From: an uncultured Nodularia sp.
GTDB lineage: Bacteria > Cyanobacteriota > Cyanobacteriia > Cyanobacteriales > Nostocaceae
Length of the DNA stretch: 64,000 nt
Reading direction: 5' to 3'
Assembly (NCBI GenBank): GCA_903911355.1
Contig: CAIWDD010000001.1
Location: forward strand, 62,001 to 126,000
The notes beneath the pieces were generated by a model. That model did no database searches and was not told the origin of the DNA. It saw only the letters and a program-made list of their open reading frames with translations. Of the stretch, positions 1-9,005 are shown one piece after another. Position numbers and translations under genes: made by a program. How positions within the stretch are numbered: position 1 is the first letter of the stretch; every line of letters begins with the position of its first letter.

Positions 1-1194
1 CTGAAAAATGGGTTTGGTGTTTTTGGTCAATCAATAGCCAGTCTACAATTTTATGTAGATGAGAAACTCCCAGAATTAGAAACAGCTTTGTTCAAATCAA
101 GTGCTGCGGGATTATTAGCCATGATTGACCCGATTCAGCGACAAATCACCGCCGAAACCTTGAAAATTAGCGAGCAGACTGCTCTCGATGAAATTGATAT
201 TCTCGATGAAAATACTTGCAAGTATTTTCAAGACCTAGATGATTACGATGCTAATCATCTAGGGATTAAACAAGCAATTGAAGGCTGGATGTGTGATGCA
301 TTAGGATTCAAGTTAGTTAATAATCCCAATTCCGCAGAAATTAAGCGTTATCAACCGACAACTCGCACTTTGGTGTCTATAGACGAGTTGAAAACTTACT
401 TCGCTAATCATAATACAGAACAGTTTGGTAGTTACAATCGCCGGGTAGCCAATCAGAATTCAGGTATTAAACTATTTCGGACTGGGGAAGGATTAGTAGA
501 AGCACTCGTCAGCTATATAAACTGGGATGATAGAGGTAAAGCTTTTGCTCTATGGCGCACTGATGAATCTTGGAATGCTACAGGAGGTAAAGAATGGTTT
601 GGTTTCCGATGTAATTATGTAGTCGAAGCAAATTTAGAAGCTGTCAAGCAGGTTTTAACAACCAACAAACTCGATAATTACCAATACGAAACTTTGAAAC
701 GGCGTGTTGATGCTTTATTTCCCCCATTGTTAGAAACTATCTTTATAGATTGTCGCAATAATTCCATGAGTATGGTTGAAGATGAATCACTCTTAAATAT
801 CCTACAACGACCTTACAAAGATAGGAAAAATGATCAATCTCGGGATTATAACTTGGCAAAAGAACGCTTAGGAGTGATTGATACTTTTGTCGAGCCTAGC
901 CAGTGGAAGGATTTTTGTTATGAAGCGCGTCATCGTTCTCGAGAATTATTGCTACAGCATCGTAAATTCATAAAATTATACCAACAATCTGCTCCAGTCG
1001 CCCAGCAGAAATTAAACAAAAAAGTACAGCAATTACAACTGCGACTAAATCGGCAAAACCAAGATTCAGCACTGGCCGAAGAATTAAAAATAGAAATGGC
1101 ATTGAGTGCAGCCATTTTAGAGGGAATTCATCAGCCCCAGATTCGACTTGATTCTGTCGGTTTTATCATCGTATCTGGGCGAAGTCCTCTATAA
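1..1194 (+). CDS. C-terminal part of a SNF2/RapA-type helicase-like protein, possibly DpdE (5' end outside window)
   Basis: The reading frame is open from the first base, so this is the last ~397 codons of a longer gene; the internal TTG at 88 is not a real start. No helicase motif is in the visible part. The opening resembles the linker after the helicase core of SNF2/RapA-like proteins (GVFGQSIASLQF, then a long helical segment). The middle carries WDDRGKAFALWR near visible residue 175, followed by a segment of the kind used to close RapA-like proteins. A coiled helical stretch lies near the C-terminus. The best guess, made from memory, is the helicase DpdE of the 7-deazaguanine DNA-modification (dpd) clusters; a DISARM-type or stand-alone helicase is possible. 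Partner genes would lie left of the window. A terminator follows at 1284-1315. Confidence 0.45.
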   Translation: MKNGFGVFGQSIASLQFYVDEKLPELETALFKSSAAGLLAMIDPIQRQITAETLKISEQTALDEIDILDENTCKYFQDLDDYDANHLGIKQAIEGWMCDALGFKLVNNPNSAEIKRYQPTTRTLVSIDELKTYFANHNTEQFGSYNRRVANQNSGIKLFRTGEGLVEALVSYINWDDRGKAFALWRTDESWNATGGKEWFGFRCNYVVEANLEAVKQVLTTNKLDNYQYETLKRRVDALFPPLLETIFIDCRNNSMSMVEDESLLNILQRPYKDRKNDQSRDYNLAKERLGVIDTFVEPSQWKDFCYEARHRSRELLLQHRKFIKLYQQSAPVAQQKLNKKVQQLQLRLNRQNQDSALAEELKIEMALSAAILEGIHQPQIRLDSVGFIIVSGRSPL

Positions 1195-1283
1195 ATCTCC
1201 CCAAGATGCTCGAATTTAGCAGGTAAGAAAAGTAGGAACTGCTATAGTTGTGGTAGTCCTGGTTAAATATTCCAGACTCTAAC

Positions 1284-1315
1284 ACCCCGGTTGACCACCG
1301 GGGTTTTTGGTTTTT
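1284..1315 (+). terminator. Rho-independent terminator
   Basis: A perfect 8-bp stem (ACCCCGGT / ACCGGGGT, 1284-1291 with 1297-1304) with a 5-nt loop is followed by a run of T residues to 1315. It lies 90 bp after the helicase-like gene and is oriented to end it. Confidence 0.85.
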
Positions 1316-1665
1316 AAGAATCAACAAATGAACCCAAATACTTCGCAAGTATCTAAAAATTAAGTAGAATTGCACAAATTAGCTATACTATGTTTTCCCA
1401 CTTTCATCAGGGAGAAAAACAATAGTAAACTAATAGCCATAAACTGGAGACAACAGCTATTCATCATAAATAGCATAATAACAATACTTTTTGAGTAACT
1501 TTTTGTTAAATCTTTCCATCAAGCAATAATTAATCTTCATAAAGTTATAAATCCTTCTATTAAGTTTTTAATAATACTTGTCTCAGCTTGTATATTGAGC
1601 CGTAATCTGCGGACTAAATTGTGTAATCTAAGAAAAGCTAAGCTAATGATAAACTTGAGGTCTTA
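1316..1665. other. AT-rich intergenic region, no gene seen
   Basis: This stretch between the terminator and the small gene at 1666 is very AT-rich with many stops in all frames. It probably contains the promoter of the 1666 gene; no specific operator was recognised. Confidence 0.5.
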
Positions 1666-1881
1666 ATGACTCCTAAAATTCTGCGTCAGCTTTGGTCTGT
1701 GGTAGAAAATTCTCAAACCAGGATCTTATTGCAGATGGACGATGCTAGCTTGGTGCAATGGCTGGTAAAACAAACTACAAAGCAAGCGTTATTAGATCCT
1801 CAAGAAGCCGATTACCTCAGTGATTACATCCAATCTCGGCTGAATCTGATACGGGATATTGCTTATGAGCGACAGTGTTAG
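1666..1881 (+). CDS. Conserved small cyanobacterial protein of unknown function (71 aa)
   Basis: This is a 71-residue soluble protein, mostly helical by composition, with no signal peptide or membrane segment. The start ATG at 1666 is preceded by a weak purine-rich site (TTGAGG). A helical, charged C-terminal half (residues 40-68) and the compact size resemble small cyanobacterial hypothetical proteins. It sits alone, convergent with ribD. I do not recognise a family with an assigned function. It could be a regulatory adaptor, but nothing in the sequence proves this. Confidence 0.6.
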   Translation: MTPKILRQLWSVVENSQTRILLQMDDASLVQWLVKQTTKQALLDPQEADYLSDYIQSRLNLIRDIAYERQC

Positions 1882-1913
1882 AGTTTACATTCTCACAAAT
1901 GATACAGCCAATA

Positions 1914-1945
1914 GTCCTAACTATTGACTGTGAACTGTTAACTAT
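1914..1945. repeat. Degenerate heptanucleotide repeat (STRR-like)
   Basis: About four imperfect 7-nt units of the form CTAACTA/TTGACTG/TGAACTG/TTAACTA run through the 3' end of ribD. They belong to the same family as the clearer array at 50944-50992. Confidence 0.5.
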
Positions 1946-3216
1946 GAGTTTTTTTGCGGTAAATAACCTTCAACTAGGCAATCAGACCCGACTACCCGCC
2001 AACTAACCCTTTCTAAATTCAGAGCTGTGTTCATCATCGTCAAACCCAAGTCACCTACAGGTGTGGGGGCATGACTACCACCAATGATTTTAGGAGCAAT
2101 AAAAGCCAGAATCTTTTGTATCGCACCTTGAGCGATCGCACTGGCGGCCAAAGTACCGCCACACTCCCATAAAACGCTACAAAAACCGCGGTCGTATAAA
2201 TGCTTCATGGCAAGGTTTGGGGTCAGGGATGCTAACTCTACAACCTCAACCCCTTTTTGGCGTAAGAAATGTTGGAAATCAGGCGAGCTTCCCGGCTCTG
2301 TCAACACCAAGGTTTTAGCCTCAGCAGTGTCCCACAGGTGGGCATCTTGAGGTAAGTTGATCTGACGACTCATCACTACCCGCAGGGGATTATGGGATCC
2401 TACTTGATGACTGGTTAAGTAAGGATTATCTTTTCGGACTGTATTGCCACCGACAATTATGGCATCACAACCTGCCCGTAGTTGATGAACTTGACTACGG
2501 GCATCTTGGTTTGTCACCCAAGCACTGTGACCAGAGCTAGTAGCAATTTTACCATCTAAAGTCATGGCATATTTCAAAATCCCTAAAGGTCGTTTATATA
2601 AAATGCGATGGATAAAAGCTTCATTTATCTGATAACAGGCTTCGGCTTCTACCCCGACAACTACCTGTACACCAGCAGCACGTAAACGAGCAATACCTCC
2701 TCCACCAACCAATGGATTGGGGTCAACTATACCCACAACTACTTTAGCCACACCAGCCGCGATTAAGGCCTCCGAACAAGGGGGAGTACGTCCGTAATGA
2801 TTACAAGGTTCCAGATTAACGTAAACTGTCGCACCACGAGCGTGATTCTCTTGAGTTGAGTCCGCGCCAAAACCCGCCGCTTTCAAGGCAAAAACTTCTG
2901 CATGGGGCTGACCTGCTCCGGGATGAAATCCTTCCCCAACAATATTTCCATTTTTGACAACAACCGCCCCCACTAGAGGATTAGGTGAAGTCCGTCCCAA
3001 AGCACGGACAGCCAGTACCAAACACCGTTGCATCATAGCCCGGTCAAAGTCACTGCCTATTGTGGGTTTCTCTGGTGAATTCGATTGAACCGGCGAAAGC
3101 GCCAGGGTTGACTTCTCAGTTCGCAATATCAGCCCATTGTCCTGAGGATTAGGGACTACAGATACAATAGGGTAGGTTTCACGCGAATTATCCATAATTT
3201 TGGGCGGTAATTTCAA
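1942..3216 (-). CDS. ribD: Bifunctional riboflavin biosynthesis deaminase/reductase RibD
   Basis: RibD performs the second and third steps of riboflavin synthesis: deamination of the diaminopyrimidine ribosylamino-phosphate, then NADPH-dependent reduction of the ribose. The N-terminal cytidine-deaminase-type domain (about residues 58-190) shows the zinc site HAE at 105-107 with Cys138 and Cys147 (EPCNHYGRTPPC). The reductase domain (about 205-420) begins at RPLGILKYAMTLDGKIA. The ~55 residues before the deaminase domain are low in conservation, so the true start could be the ATG at residue 8. At 424 aa the length is slightly above the usual 360-400. The gene is monocistronic and convergent with the small gene at 1666. 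Confidence 0.95.
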   Translation of the reverse strand: MKLPPKIMDNSRETYPIVSVVPNPQDNGLILRTEKSTLALSPVQSNSPEKPTIGSDFDRAMMQRCLVLAVRALGRTSPNPLVGAVVVKNGNIVGEGFHPGAGQPHAEVFALKAAGFGADSTQENHARGATVYVNLEPCNHYGRTPPCSEALIAAGVAKVVVGIVDPNPLVGGGGIARLRAAGVQVVVGVEAEACYQINEAFIHRILYKRPLGILKYAMTLDGKIATSSGHSAWVTNQDARSQVHQLRAGCDAIIVGGNTVRKDNPYLTSHQVGSHNPLRVVMSRQINLPQDAHLWDTAEAKTLVLTEPGSSPDFQHFLRQKGVEVVELASLTPNLAMKHLYDRGFCSVLWECGGTLAASAIAQGAIQKILAFIAPKIIGGSHAPTPVGDLGLTMMNTALNLERVSWRVVGSDCLVEGYLPQKNS

Positions 3217-3259
3217 TATTTTGCACGCTAGCTGTTGTTACAAAGATGTAGGTTCAAAG

Positions 3260-3280
3260 CCCCTCGGCTTTAGCCAGGGG
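3260..3280. repeat. Small hairpin repeat (IS200/IS605-end-like or small dispersed repeat)
   Basis: A short imperfect hairpin (CCCCTCGGCT / AGCCAGGGG, one bulge) directly precedes the transposase relic. Its CCC..GGCTTTAGCC..GGG form is that of subterminal hairpins of IS200/IS605-family elements in cyanobacteria. Confidence 0.45.
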
Positions 3281-3285
3281 ATGAT

Positions 3286-3533
3286 AATGGAGATAGCAGG
3301 GTCAATTATCACCATTGATGCCATGGGAACTTAAACGGAGATTGCCCACAAGATTATCTCTAAAAAAGCAGATTATGTTTTGGCACTCAAGGCTAATCAT
3401 CCCACCTTATATCATCAAGTAAAACAATGGTTTGAAATGGCATTGGCACAAAATTTTCAGGGTGGAGAAGGGACATCATCGTACTGAAATCCCTCAAGTT
3501 TGGTCAATTGCTGTCTCAGCTTCTCAACGCTCT
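3286..3533 (+). pseudogene. Relic of an ISAs1-family (DDE) transposase
   Basis: Reading forward gives IITIDAMGT, an in-frame TAA, then TEIAHKIISKKADYVLALK and a continuation to about 3465. The continuation then shifts frame and reads GHHRTEIPQVWSIAVSASQR to a stop at 3533. This pattern (IDAMGTQ..IA..I...ADYVLALKANH) is the central block of ISAs1-family transposases. Only ~80 codons are left, with one internal stop (TAA where CAA is expected) and one frameshift, so it is non-functional. No terminal repeats are left that I can see, apart from the unrelated hairpin just upstream. Confidence 0.8.
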
Positions 3534-3605
3534 TAATTGTGAATCAACCTATAAACGCAGTCAACCGAATTCGCGAGAAATTGGGCAATGTCCAAACTGG
3601 AATTT

Positions 3606-4238
3606 CTAACCCTGCTCTAATAACTTTATCTTCTGCCACCAAAGGTTTAAGGGATAATAAACTATAGGTGCCCACAGACTACTGAGAATGGCAGAAGCCA
3701 GAGATACACGTTGATAATATGACCAAATATATTCGACTTTGCGTAGGCTTTGCCCGCCGTCGGCATTGTTCATCCAAGTTAACTGTAGTCCAAAGATAGT
3801 TCCCGCCACAACTGCCATCACAAAGACAATTAAAGCAATAGAAATAAAATCTTCTTGGATAAAACGCGGCTTTTGTAGCAAACTAGTCAACCCCCCCACA
3901 CAACCCAGAGTAATCACATGGGTAGGGTGAGGTGAGGTCATAGCATCTTGAAGTAGTCCCAGCACTATACCAGCTAACATTCCTTCCCAGAATGATCGCT
4001 TGACACTCCAGGAAACCACCCAAATTAATAGCCAATTCGGCCCAATACCCAATAATTCCATACCCACAAACCGCGTTGGTAACATCAGCAGACAAAACAG
4101 CACAGACGCAACGGTTACTGCCCAATTTAGCAGTTGAAGTGTAAATGGATGCCAGTGAGCAAGAGGCTTATATAAAATTTTTAACTTTCGTTGTAGCGCT
4201 CTTGGCTTGTTATGCCTGCTACCGCTAAATGAAGGCAT
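3606..4238 (-). CDS. mreD: Rod-shape-determining membrane protein MreD
   Basis: MreD is the polytopic membrane partner of MreC in the elongasome, which couples MreB filaments to peptidoglycan synthesis. The 210-residue protein has a basic N-terminus and about five hydrophobic segments; the central part (GMLAGIVLGLLQDAM) is typical of MreD. It is the last gene of mreB-mreC-mreD. A GC-rich stretch at 3741-3766 encodes ADGGQSLRK in an otherwise hydrophobic/aromatic region. It looks like a small dispersed repeat inserted in frame before the final helix pair (see findings). Confidence 0.88.
   Translation of the reverse strand: MPSFSGSRHNKPRALQRKLKILYKPLAHWHPFTLQLLNWAVTVASVLFCLLMLPTRFVGMELLGIGPNWLLIWVVSWSVKRSFWEGMLAGIVLGLLQDAMTSPHPTHVITLGCVGGLTSLLQKPRFIQEDFISIALIVFVMAVVAGTIFGLQLTWMNNADGGQSLRKVEYIWSYYQRVSLASAILSSLWAPIVYYPLNLWWQKIKLLEQG
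3741..3766. repeat. Small dispersed repeat inserted in frame in mreD
   Basis: The GC-rich block GCGTAGGCTTTGCCCGCCGT followed by CGGCAT contrasts with its AT-rich surroundings. Its GCGTAG..GCC..CGGC form is that of dispersed palindromic repeats common in Nostocales genomes. It keeps the mreD frame open. Confidence 0.45.
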
Positions 4239-4347
4239 CTTTTTAATTAAATCTAACTCAAGTTTTGGTTGTCAATTCCGGCTTTGTCAGCTACGGGATG
4301 CTAAAGTCTAGCACCTAGCATATAATTCTAGGATTTAAACTAAATAC

Positions 4348-5112
4348 CTAATTGTTCATCTGTATGAACGGATATACCGCTACCCAATCTAATGAAGGTA
4401 TCGGTGGAAACAGCTCAACTTTTGCCACTGATGCTACAGATTGCTGCAAATCTAGAGACTTAACTCGTCCTACTGGCACACCAGGCGGAAATTTCTGACT
4501 ATAGGGAGATGTAGATACTAAATCACCTACCTGAACATTTGGCACTTTTTCATAAAACTCCAGCACCGCTTCCGCGGAAGAATCTCCCCGCAAAATCCCT
4601 TGAGATGAAGTGCGGTTAATTTTGACCCCCACTTGACTCTTCAGGTCGCTAATTAACAATACACGACTAGTATTAGGAGTTACAGTCTCTACCAAACCCA
4701 CCAAGCCGCCATAAGTTTTGACAATAAAGCCTTCTTTAATGCCTGCATTGGAGCCGCGATTTAGGATCACCTGTTGCCACCAGTGGTCAGCACTACGTCC
4801 CACTACCCGCGCTGGAATGGGGCGTGATTTGAATGGCGACCTCTCAATATAACCTAATAAATTTTTTAGTTGTTCATTTTGACTTTCTAAATCAGCTATA
4901 CGTGTTTCCAACTCCAACAAGCGGACTTGATTCATGCGTTCCTCTGAACTGGGGTTAGTCCGTAAATTTTCTAGTGGACTCCCAATTATTTGATATATTT
5001 CTAACAGCAAATAACCCTGGGTCTGCCTCAACATCCAAGCACTACTCACTACTAAACTGACTAAACCGAGTTGTAGTAGTTTACTCTTCCACCAACGACG
5101 TACAGTAACCAT
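4348..5112 (-). CDS. mreC: Rod-shape-determining protein MreC
   Basis: MreC is a bitopic inner-membrane protein whose periplasmic part organises cell-wall synthases along the MreB track. The 254-residue product has one N-terminal membrane helix (about residues 12-30). A coiled-coil follows (about 55-90, RLLELETRIADLESQNEQLK), then the beta-rich MreC domain (about 95-245). It lies 54 bp after mreB and 109 bp before mreD on the same strand, and is transcribed with them. Confidence 0.95.
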   Translation of the reverse strand: MVTVRRWWKSKLLQLGLVSLVVSSAWMLRQTQGYLLLEIYQIIGSPLENLRTNPSSEERMNQVRLLELETRIADLESQNEQLKNLLGYIERSPFKSRPIPARVVGRSADHWWQQVILNRGSNAGIKEGFIVKTYGGLVGLVETVTPNTSRVLLISDLKSQVGVKINRTSSQGILRGDSSAEAVLEFYEKVPNVQVGDLVSTSPYSQKFPPGVPVGRVKSLDLQQSVASVAKVELFPPIPSLDWVAVYPFIQMNN

Positions 5113-5166
5113 CTATATGTTATAAATTCCTAGCTAAATAGAAACTAAATATCTGAATATTTCTGA

Positions 5167-6210
5167 CTACATACGGCTCGAATGTCCACTGAGAACACGT
5201 TCTAGCTGTTTAAAGTTTTCTAACACACGACCTGTTCCTAGCACAACACAACAGAGAGGATCAGGGGCAATGTGGGTGACAATTCCTGTCTCATTGCTAA
5301 TTACGGTATCTATCCCTTTAAGCAAAGCACCACCACCAGCTAGCATAATTCCTCTGTCAATAATGTCTGAGGCTAATTCTGGCGGCGTGCGTTCCAGTGT
5401 TCGCTTCACAGCTTCTATAATTACTGCTAGCGGTTCCAACATACATTCACGAATTTCTGCCCCTTTGACTGTGACAGTTCTGGGTAACCCAGAAAGCAAA
5501 TGTAAGCCCCGGACTTCCATCATGGCATCATTATTATCATTAGTAGAGTAGGCGGAACCAATGCGGATTTTTATCTCTTCAGCAGTTCGTTCTCCGATTA
5601 CCAAGTTATGGACTTTTTTTAGGTATACGATAATACATTCAGTCAGTTCGTCACCAGCGATACGCACTGATTCACTAATGACAGTACCCTGGAGACTGAG
5701 CACTGCAACTTCCGTTGTCCCGCCACCAATATCAATAATCATATTACCTGTTGCTTCAGCAACAGGTAGCCCTGCTCCTATTGCTGCAGCCATTGGCTCA
5801 TCTATTAAATGCACCTCTCTTGCCCCAGCTTCGGCTGCTGCATCCATTACAGCCCGTCTTTCTACCCCTGTAATACCACTAGGTATACCAATGATGATTC
5901 GAGGCGAAATCAGAGAATGACCCTCATTGACACGCTGGATAAAGTTTTTTAACATCAGCTCCGCCATATCAAAATCAGCAATTACACCATCACGCAAAGG
6001 GCGGACTGCAATCATATTTTCAGGTGTACGTCCGATCATTTTTTTAGCTTCCTCTCCCACCGCACGTGCTACCTTTTCGTTTTGATTCAGGGCAACTACT
6101 GAAGGTTCTTGGAGTACAATCCCTTTACCTGATACATAAACTAGGGTATTGGCTGTACCAAGGTCGATACCCATACCCCACGATGAGCGAAAGTTCTTAA
6201 AAAGCCCCAC
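5167..6210 (-). CDS. mreB: Actin-like cell-shape protein MreB
   Basis: MreB polymerises on the inner face of the membrane and guides lateral wall synthesis. The 347-residue protein has the actin/Hsp70 ATPase motifs: phosphate-1 (GIDLGTANTLVY, about residues 14-25), phosphate-2 (DIGGGTTEVAV, about 164-174) and the adenosine motif (LAGGGALLKG, about 290-299). The start is GTG at 6210, and the next residues (GLFKNF) form the short amphipathic membrane-binding N-terminus. First gene of the mreBCD operon, divergent from ssb with a 267-bp promoter region between. Confidence 0.97.
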   Translation of the reverse strand: MGLFKNFRSSWGMGIDLGTANTLVYVSGKGIVLQEPSVVALNQNEKVARAVGEEAKKMIGRTPENMIAVRPLRDGVIADFDMAELMLKNFIQRVNEGHSLISPRIIIGIPSGITGVERRAVMDAAAEAGAREVHLIDEPMAAAIGAGLPVAEATGNMIIDIGGGTTEVAVLSLQGTVISESVRIAGDELTECIIVYLKKVHNLVIGERTAEEIKIRIGSAYSTNDNNDAMMEVRGLHLLSGLPRTVTVKGAEIRECMLEPLAVIIEAVKRTLERTPPELASDIIDRGIMLAGGGALLKGIDTVISNETGIVTHIAPDPLCCVVLGTGRVLENFKQLERVLSGHSSRM

Positions 6211-6477
6211 GCGTCTCTATGCCCCTTCTTTGCGATACTGATTTGCTAAAAACTTTTACAGTTAATCATTACCGATTCTATTATTTTTTTCACCCGGAGT
6301 CCACCAAGAAATTTAATTTCACTAATACTGTTTAGTTATGAGGTATTTAGATCTGAAATACATCTAAGTATCTGAGTAGTATAAATGCTATGATTTTTAC
6401 ATATTTATCATAACTTCAAAATTGGCTATGATCAAACTCAAAATATATCAGTAATTTTGTACCTAAAGGTTAGACTC

Positions 6478-6840
6478 ATGAGCATTAACGTTGTCACCCT
6501 TGTTGGTCGTGTAGGTAGCGATCCAGATATTAAATATTTTGAGTCCGGTACGGTTAAGTGTAGATTAACATTAGCAGTTGATCGCAGAACCCGTAATAGC
6601 GATGAACCTGACTGGTTCACTTTAGAACTATGGGGGAAAACAGCAGAGGTGGCGGGTAATTATGTCCGCAAGGGCAAGCAAATTGCCGTTAAGGGTTCCT
6701 TGAGATTTAATAATTGGACCGATCGCCAAACCGGTCTCAACCGCTCTACACCATTTATCCACGTTGACCAACTAGATTTGTTAGGTTCCAAGCGGGATAC
6801 AGAAGGCGGTATGGCAGATATGCCTTCAGAACAGTTCTAA
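6478..6840 (+). CDS. ssb: Single-stranded DNA-binding protein
   Basis: An OB-fold SSB that coats single-stranded DNA in replication and repair. The chosen start (ATG 6478, MSINVVTLVGRVG) matches the family N-terminus and has an AAAGG site upstream; an extension back to 6457 is unlikely. The OB fold spans about residues 3-108. At 120 aa it has only a short tail ending DMPSEQF rather than the long acidic DDDIPF tail of E. coli SSB, as is known for cyanobacterial short SSBs. The ssb-mreB divergent arrangement is conserved in Nostocales. Confidence 0.93.
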   Translation: MSINVVTLVGRVGSDPDIKYFESGTVKCRLTLAVDRRTRNSDEPDWFTLELWGKTAEVAGNYVRKGKQIAVKGSLRFNNWTDRQTGLNRSTPFIHVDQLDLLGSKRDTEGGMADMPSEQF

Positions 6841-6849
6841 CTTGAGATG

Positions 6850-6881
6850 GGGGAATAGGTAAAGATACTCACCTATTCCCC
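6850..6881. terminator. Bidirectional hairpin between ssb and the SIMPL gene
   Basis: A perfect 11-bp stem (GGGGAATAGGT 6850-6860 with ACCTATTCCCC 6871-6881, 10-nt loop) sits between two convergent genes. The T-tract is poor, but the position suggests it ends both transcripts. Confidence 0.7.
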
Positions 6882-6889
6882 ATGCTTAA

Positions 6890-7636
6890 TTAGTAACTAA
6901 TTTGCAGTGTCACTGATGCTTCTACCTGCTGTTCACCACCAATTACAGGGGTAGAAAAATCTGTATTAGCTAACTTGACAACCTCAGCCCGCTCCAACAT
7001 GGGAGGAGGGGGCGCAGCTGCACCATTAATCTGAATGCTTACCACTTCCTGAGACTGGAAACCTAGGGTACTCAAAACAGCATTAGCTTGTTCCTGAGCA
7101 TGTTGGGTGGCTTGTCTGAGTGCTTGTTTTTGAGCTGAGGCGATCGCCTGGTCACTAGCAATAAAAGTAACACTATTAATTTGCGTTGCACCGACTTTTA
7201 CAGCTTCATCTAAAAGCATACCGACGCCCTGTGTTGCCATAATAAACATCACAGTATTATTGGCAGTATATCCAGTAATTCGTTGTACATTATCGGTGTA
7301 ACTATAAACTGGATTGAGCCGGATACCACTAGTTTGTAATTTTTCTACATTTCGGGTTTTGAGCAAAGCGACCACAGCTGATGCTCTGCGAGCCGCTTCC
7401 TGTTGCGCTGACTGTGCAGTTTCAGCCTGAACCTCCACAGACATACTGACTTGTGACAAAGTGGTGGGAATTGTTTCCACACCGCGACCGCTCACTGTCA
7501 GAGTTCGCAAAAATTTTTCCTTGTCTTGAGCCAAACCAGGTTCAATATAAATTATACAGCTTATTAAGAACAGTGCCAGTGTTTTAGTACAGTTAGCACC
7601 GGGAAACCAAGAAGCAGATAAAGCGGATCCATACAT
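6890..7636 (-). CDS. Exported SIMPL-domain (DUF541) protein
   Basis: SIMPL-domain proteins are periplasmic or surface proteins of poorly defined role. I chose the ATG at 7636 because an AGGAG site lies 10 nt upstream; the frame opens 16 codons earlier without one. The N-terminus has a hydrophobic signal segment (about residues 15-35, ending near GLAQ). The SIMPL domain fills residues 45-245 (LTVSGRGVETIPTTLSQVSM; internal GATQINSVTF). The protein is 248 aa, usual for the family. It stands alone, convergent with ssb. Confidence 0.85.
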   Translation of the reverse strand: MYGSALSASWFPGANCTKTLALFLISCIIYIEPGLAQDKEKFLRTLTVSGRGVETIPTTLSQVSMSVEVQAETAQSAQQEAARRASAVVALLKTRNVEKLQTSGIRLNPVYSYTDNVQRITGYTANNTVMFIMATQGVGMLLDEAVKVGATQINSVTFIASDQAIASAQKQALRQATQHAQEQANAVLSTLGFQSQEVVSIQINGAAAPPPPMLERAEVVKLANTDFSTPVIGGEQQVEASVTLQISY

Positions 7637-7857
7637 AAAATTCGCACTCCTATCAACAGATTCTACAGATGCTGGAAACAACACTGATATACTAGTTCGC
7701 AGTCAACTGTCTACTCTTAAGTCAACATTTCTGCTCTGAACTATGATCCACTCAGGATTTTATATTTTCTGACTTTGACACTGCCATACTCATAATTAGG
7801 AGCGGTTACATTTTTGGAAACTCAAAAAAAATAATTATAAATTTTGGAGACTCTTGG

Positions 7858-8271
7858 ATGGCATACTGGCTGCTGAAAACTGAACCGGAAAAATACTCTT
7901 ACTTTAATTTAGAACAGGATGGTAATACAGTTTGGGATGGAGTTAACAATCCCCTAGCGCTCAAACATATACGGAATATGCTGATTGGCGACCTAGCCTT
8001 AATTTACCATACAGGCAAAGAAAGACAAATTATCGGTATAGCAGAGGTGGTCAGTCAGCCTTATGCCGATCCAACATTAAATGATCCCAAAAGAGTAGTT
8101 GTAGATGTCAAGGCACTGAAAAAAGTCTCTGTACCCCTGCAACTCAAGCAGATAAAGCAAGATGCTGAATTTGAACATTTTGAGTTGGTGCAACTTCCTA
8201 GACTTTCAGTTATCCCAGTATCCGAATTTTACTGGCAACGCTTGATGTCATTGACTGAAGACACAAAATAA
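7858..8271 (+). CDS. EVE domain protein (modified-base-binding fold)
   Basis: A single EVE domain of the PUA-like superfamily, 137 residues. The characteristic N-terminus WLLKTEPEKYSY and the central GDLALIYHTGKERQIIGIAEV (split about residues 41-61) are plain. EVE domains bind modified cytosines in DNA or modified nucleotides in RNA and are found in defence as well as housekeeping settings; here the gene stands alone. A GGAG site lies 9 nt before the ATG. Function in this organism is not known. Confidence 0.92.
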   Translation: MAYWLLKTEPEKYSYFNLEQDGNTVWDGVNNPLALKHIRNMLIGDLALIYHTGKERQIIGIAEVVSQPYADPTLNDPKRVVVDVKALKKVSVPLQLKQIKQDAEFEHFELVQLPRLSVIPVSEFYWQRLMSLTEDTK

Positions 8272-8337
8272 TTTATTGGCAGATATTTTCCATTTATGTT
8301 AATTGCCATAAAGTAGTAAAACTAAAGAGAAGGATTT

Positions 8338-9005
8338 TTGCACAGCATAATGCAGTTTTTAGATGCAATCAACGTATATTCTCGCCTGCTGGACACTACC
8401 ACAGAAACAGCAGATAGTTCAATAGTGATAGGCACAGTACTCTTGAGTTTAGTGGTAATTTATCTAGCCAGTAAAGTGGGTGGCGAGTTATCCAACCGAG
8501 TAGGTTTACTACCTGTCTTAGGTGAACTCTCAGGAGGTAAGGTTTAATTATGGCCATTTTCCTGATCACAGTGGCCATTATAGGTAAAGTAATTACAGGT
8601 TTCAGTATGTTTGGTCAACCCCAAATAAATCATTTAGCAATTGGTGTAGGAATGATTCCTCGGGGTGAGGTCGGTTTAGTCTTTGCTGGTGTAGGTGCTG
8701 CTAGCGGTGTTCTCTCTAAATCAGTGGGGGCGGTAATTATCATGATGGTCATCCTGACGAACTTTTTAGCCCCCCCACTTTTACGGTTAGTATTTCCCGA
8801 AACAGATAATTTGCTAGCAGATACAGACAAACTGATTTTAGACAATGTGACCGGAACAAAGGTAATTGTCGAAAAACCTCGATCGATCATGTCTAGTATC
8901 AATGATGCTAAGAATCAGGAAAGCAAAACCGAATCTGGGGACAATTCATCAAAAACCAAAATGGCGTGTTGTGATACCCCGGAGGGACTCAAGAGTAGGG
9001 TGTAG
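8338..9005 (+). pseudogene. Decayed cation/proton antiporter (CPA2-type), large internal deletion
   Basis: The first part (8338-8547) reads as the N-terminus of a Na+/H+ antiporter (DSSIVIGTVLLSLVVIYLAS, then LPVLGELSGG). After a stop, a different frame (8550-9005) reads as the C-terminus (GVGMIPRGEVGLVFAGVG, then a membrane helix and a charged tail). Intact relatives are about 450-480 residues; some 200-250 residues of core helices are missing between the two parts. The second frame also ends in an atypical Cys-containing tail. No transport function is expected. Confidence 0.85.

Noticed and set aside
1166-1375. 69-codon minus-strand frame over the terminator at 1284
   Set aside because: It runs through a strong terminator hairpin and has no start site or family resemblance.
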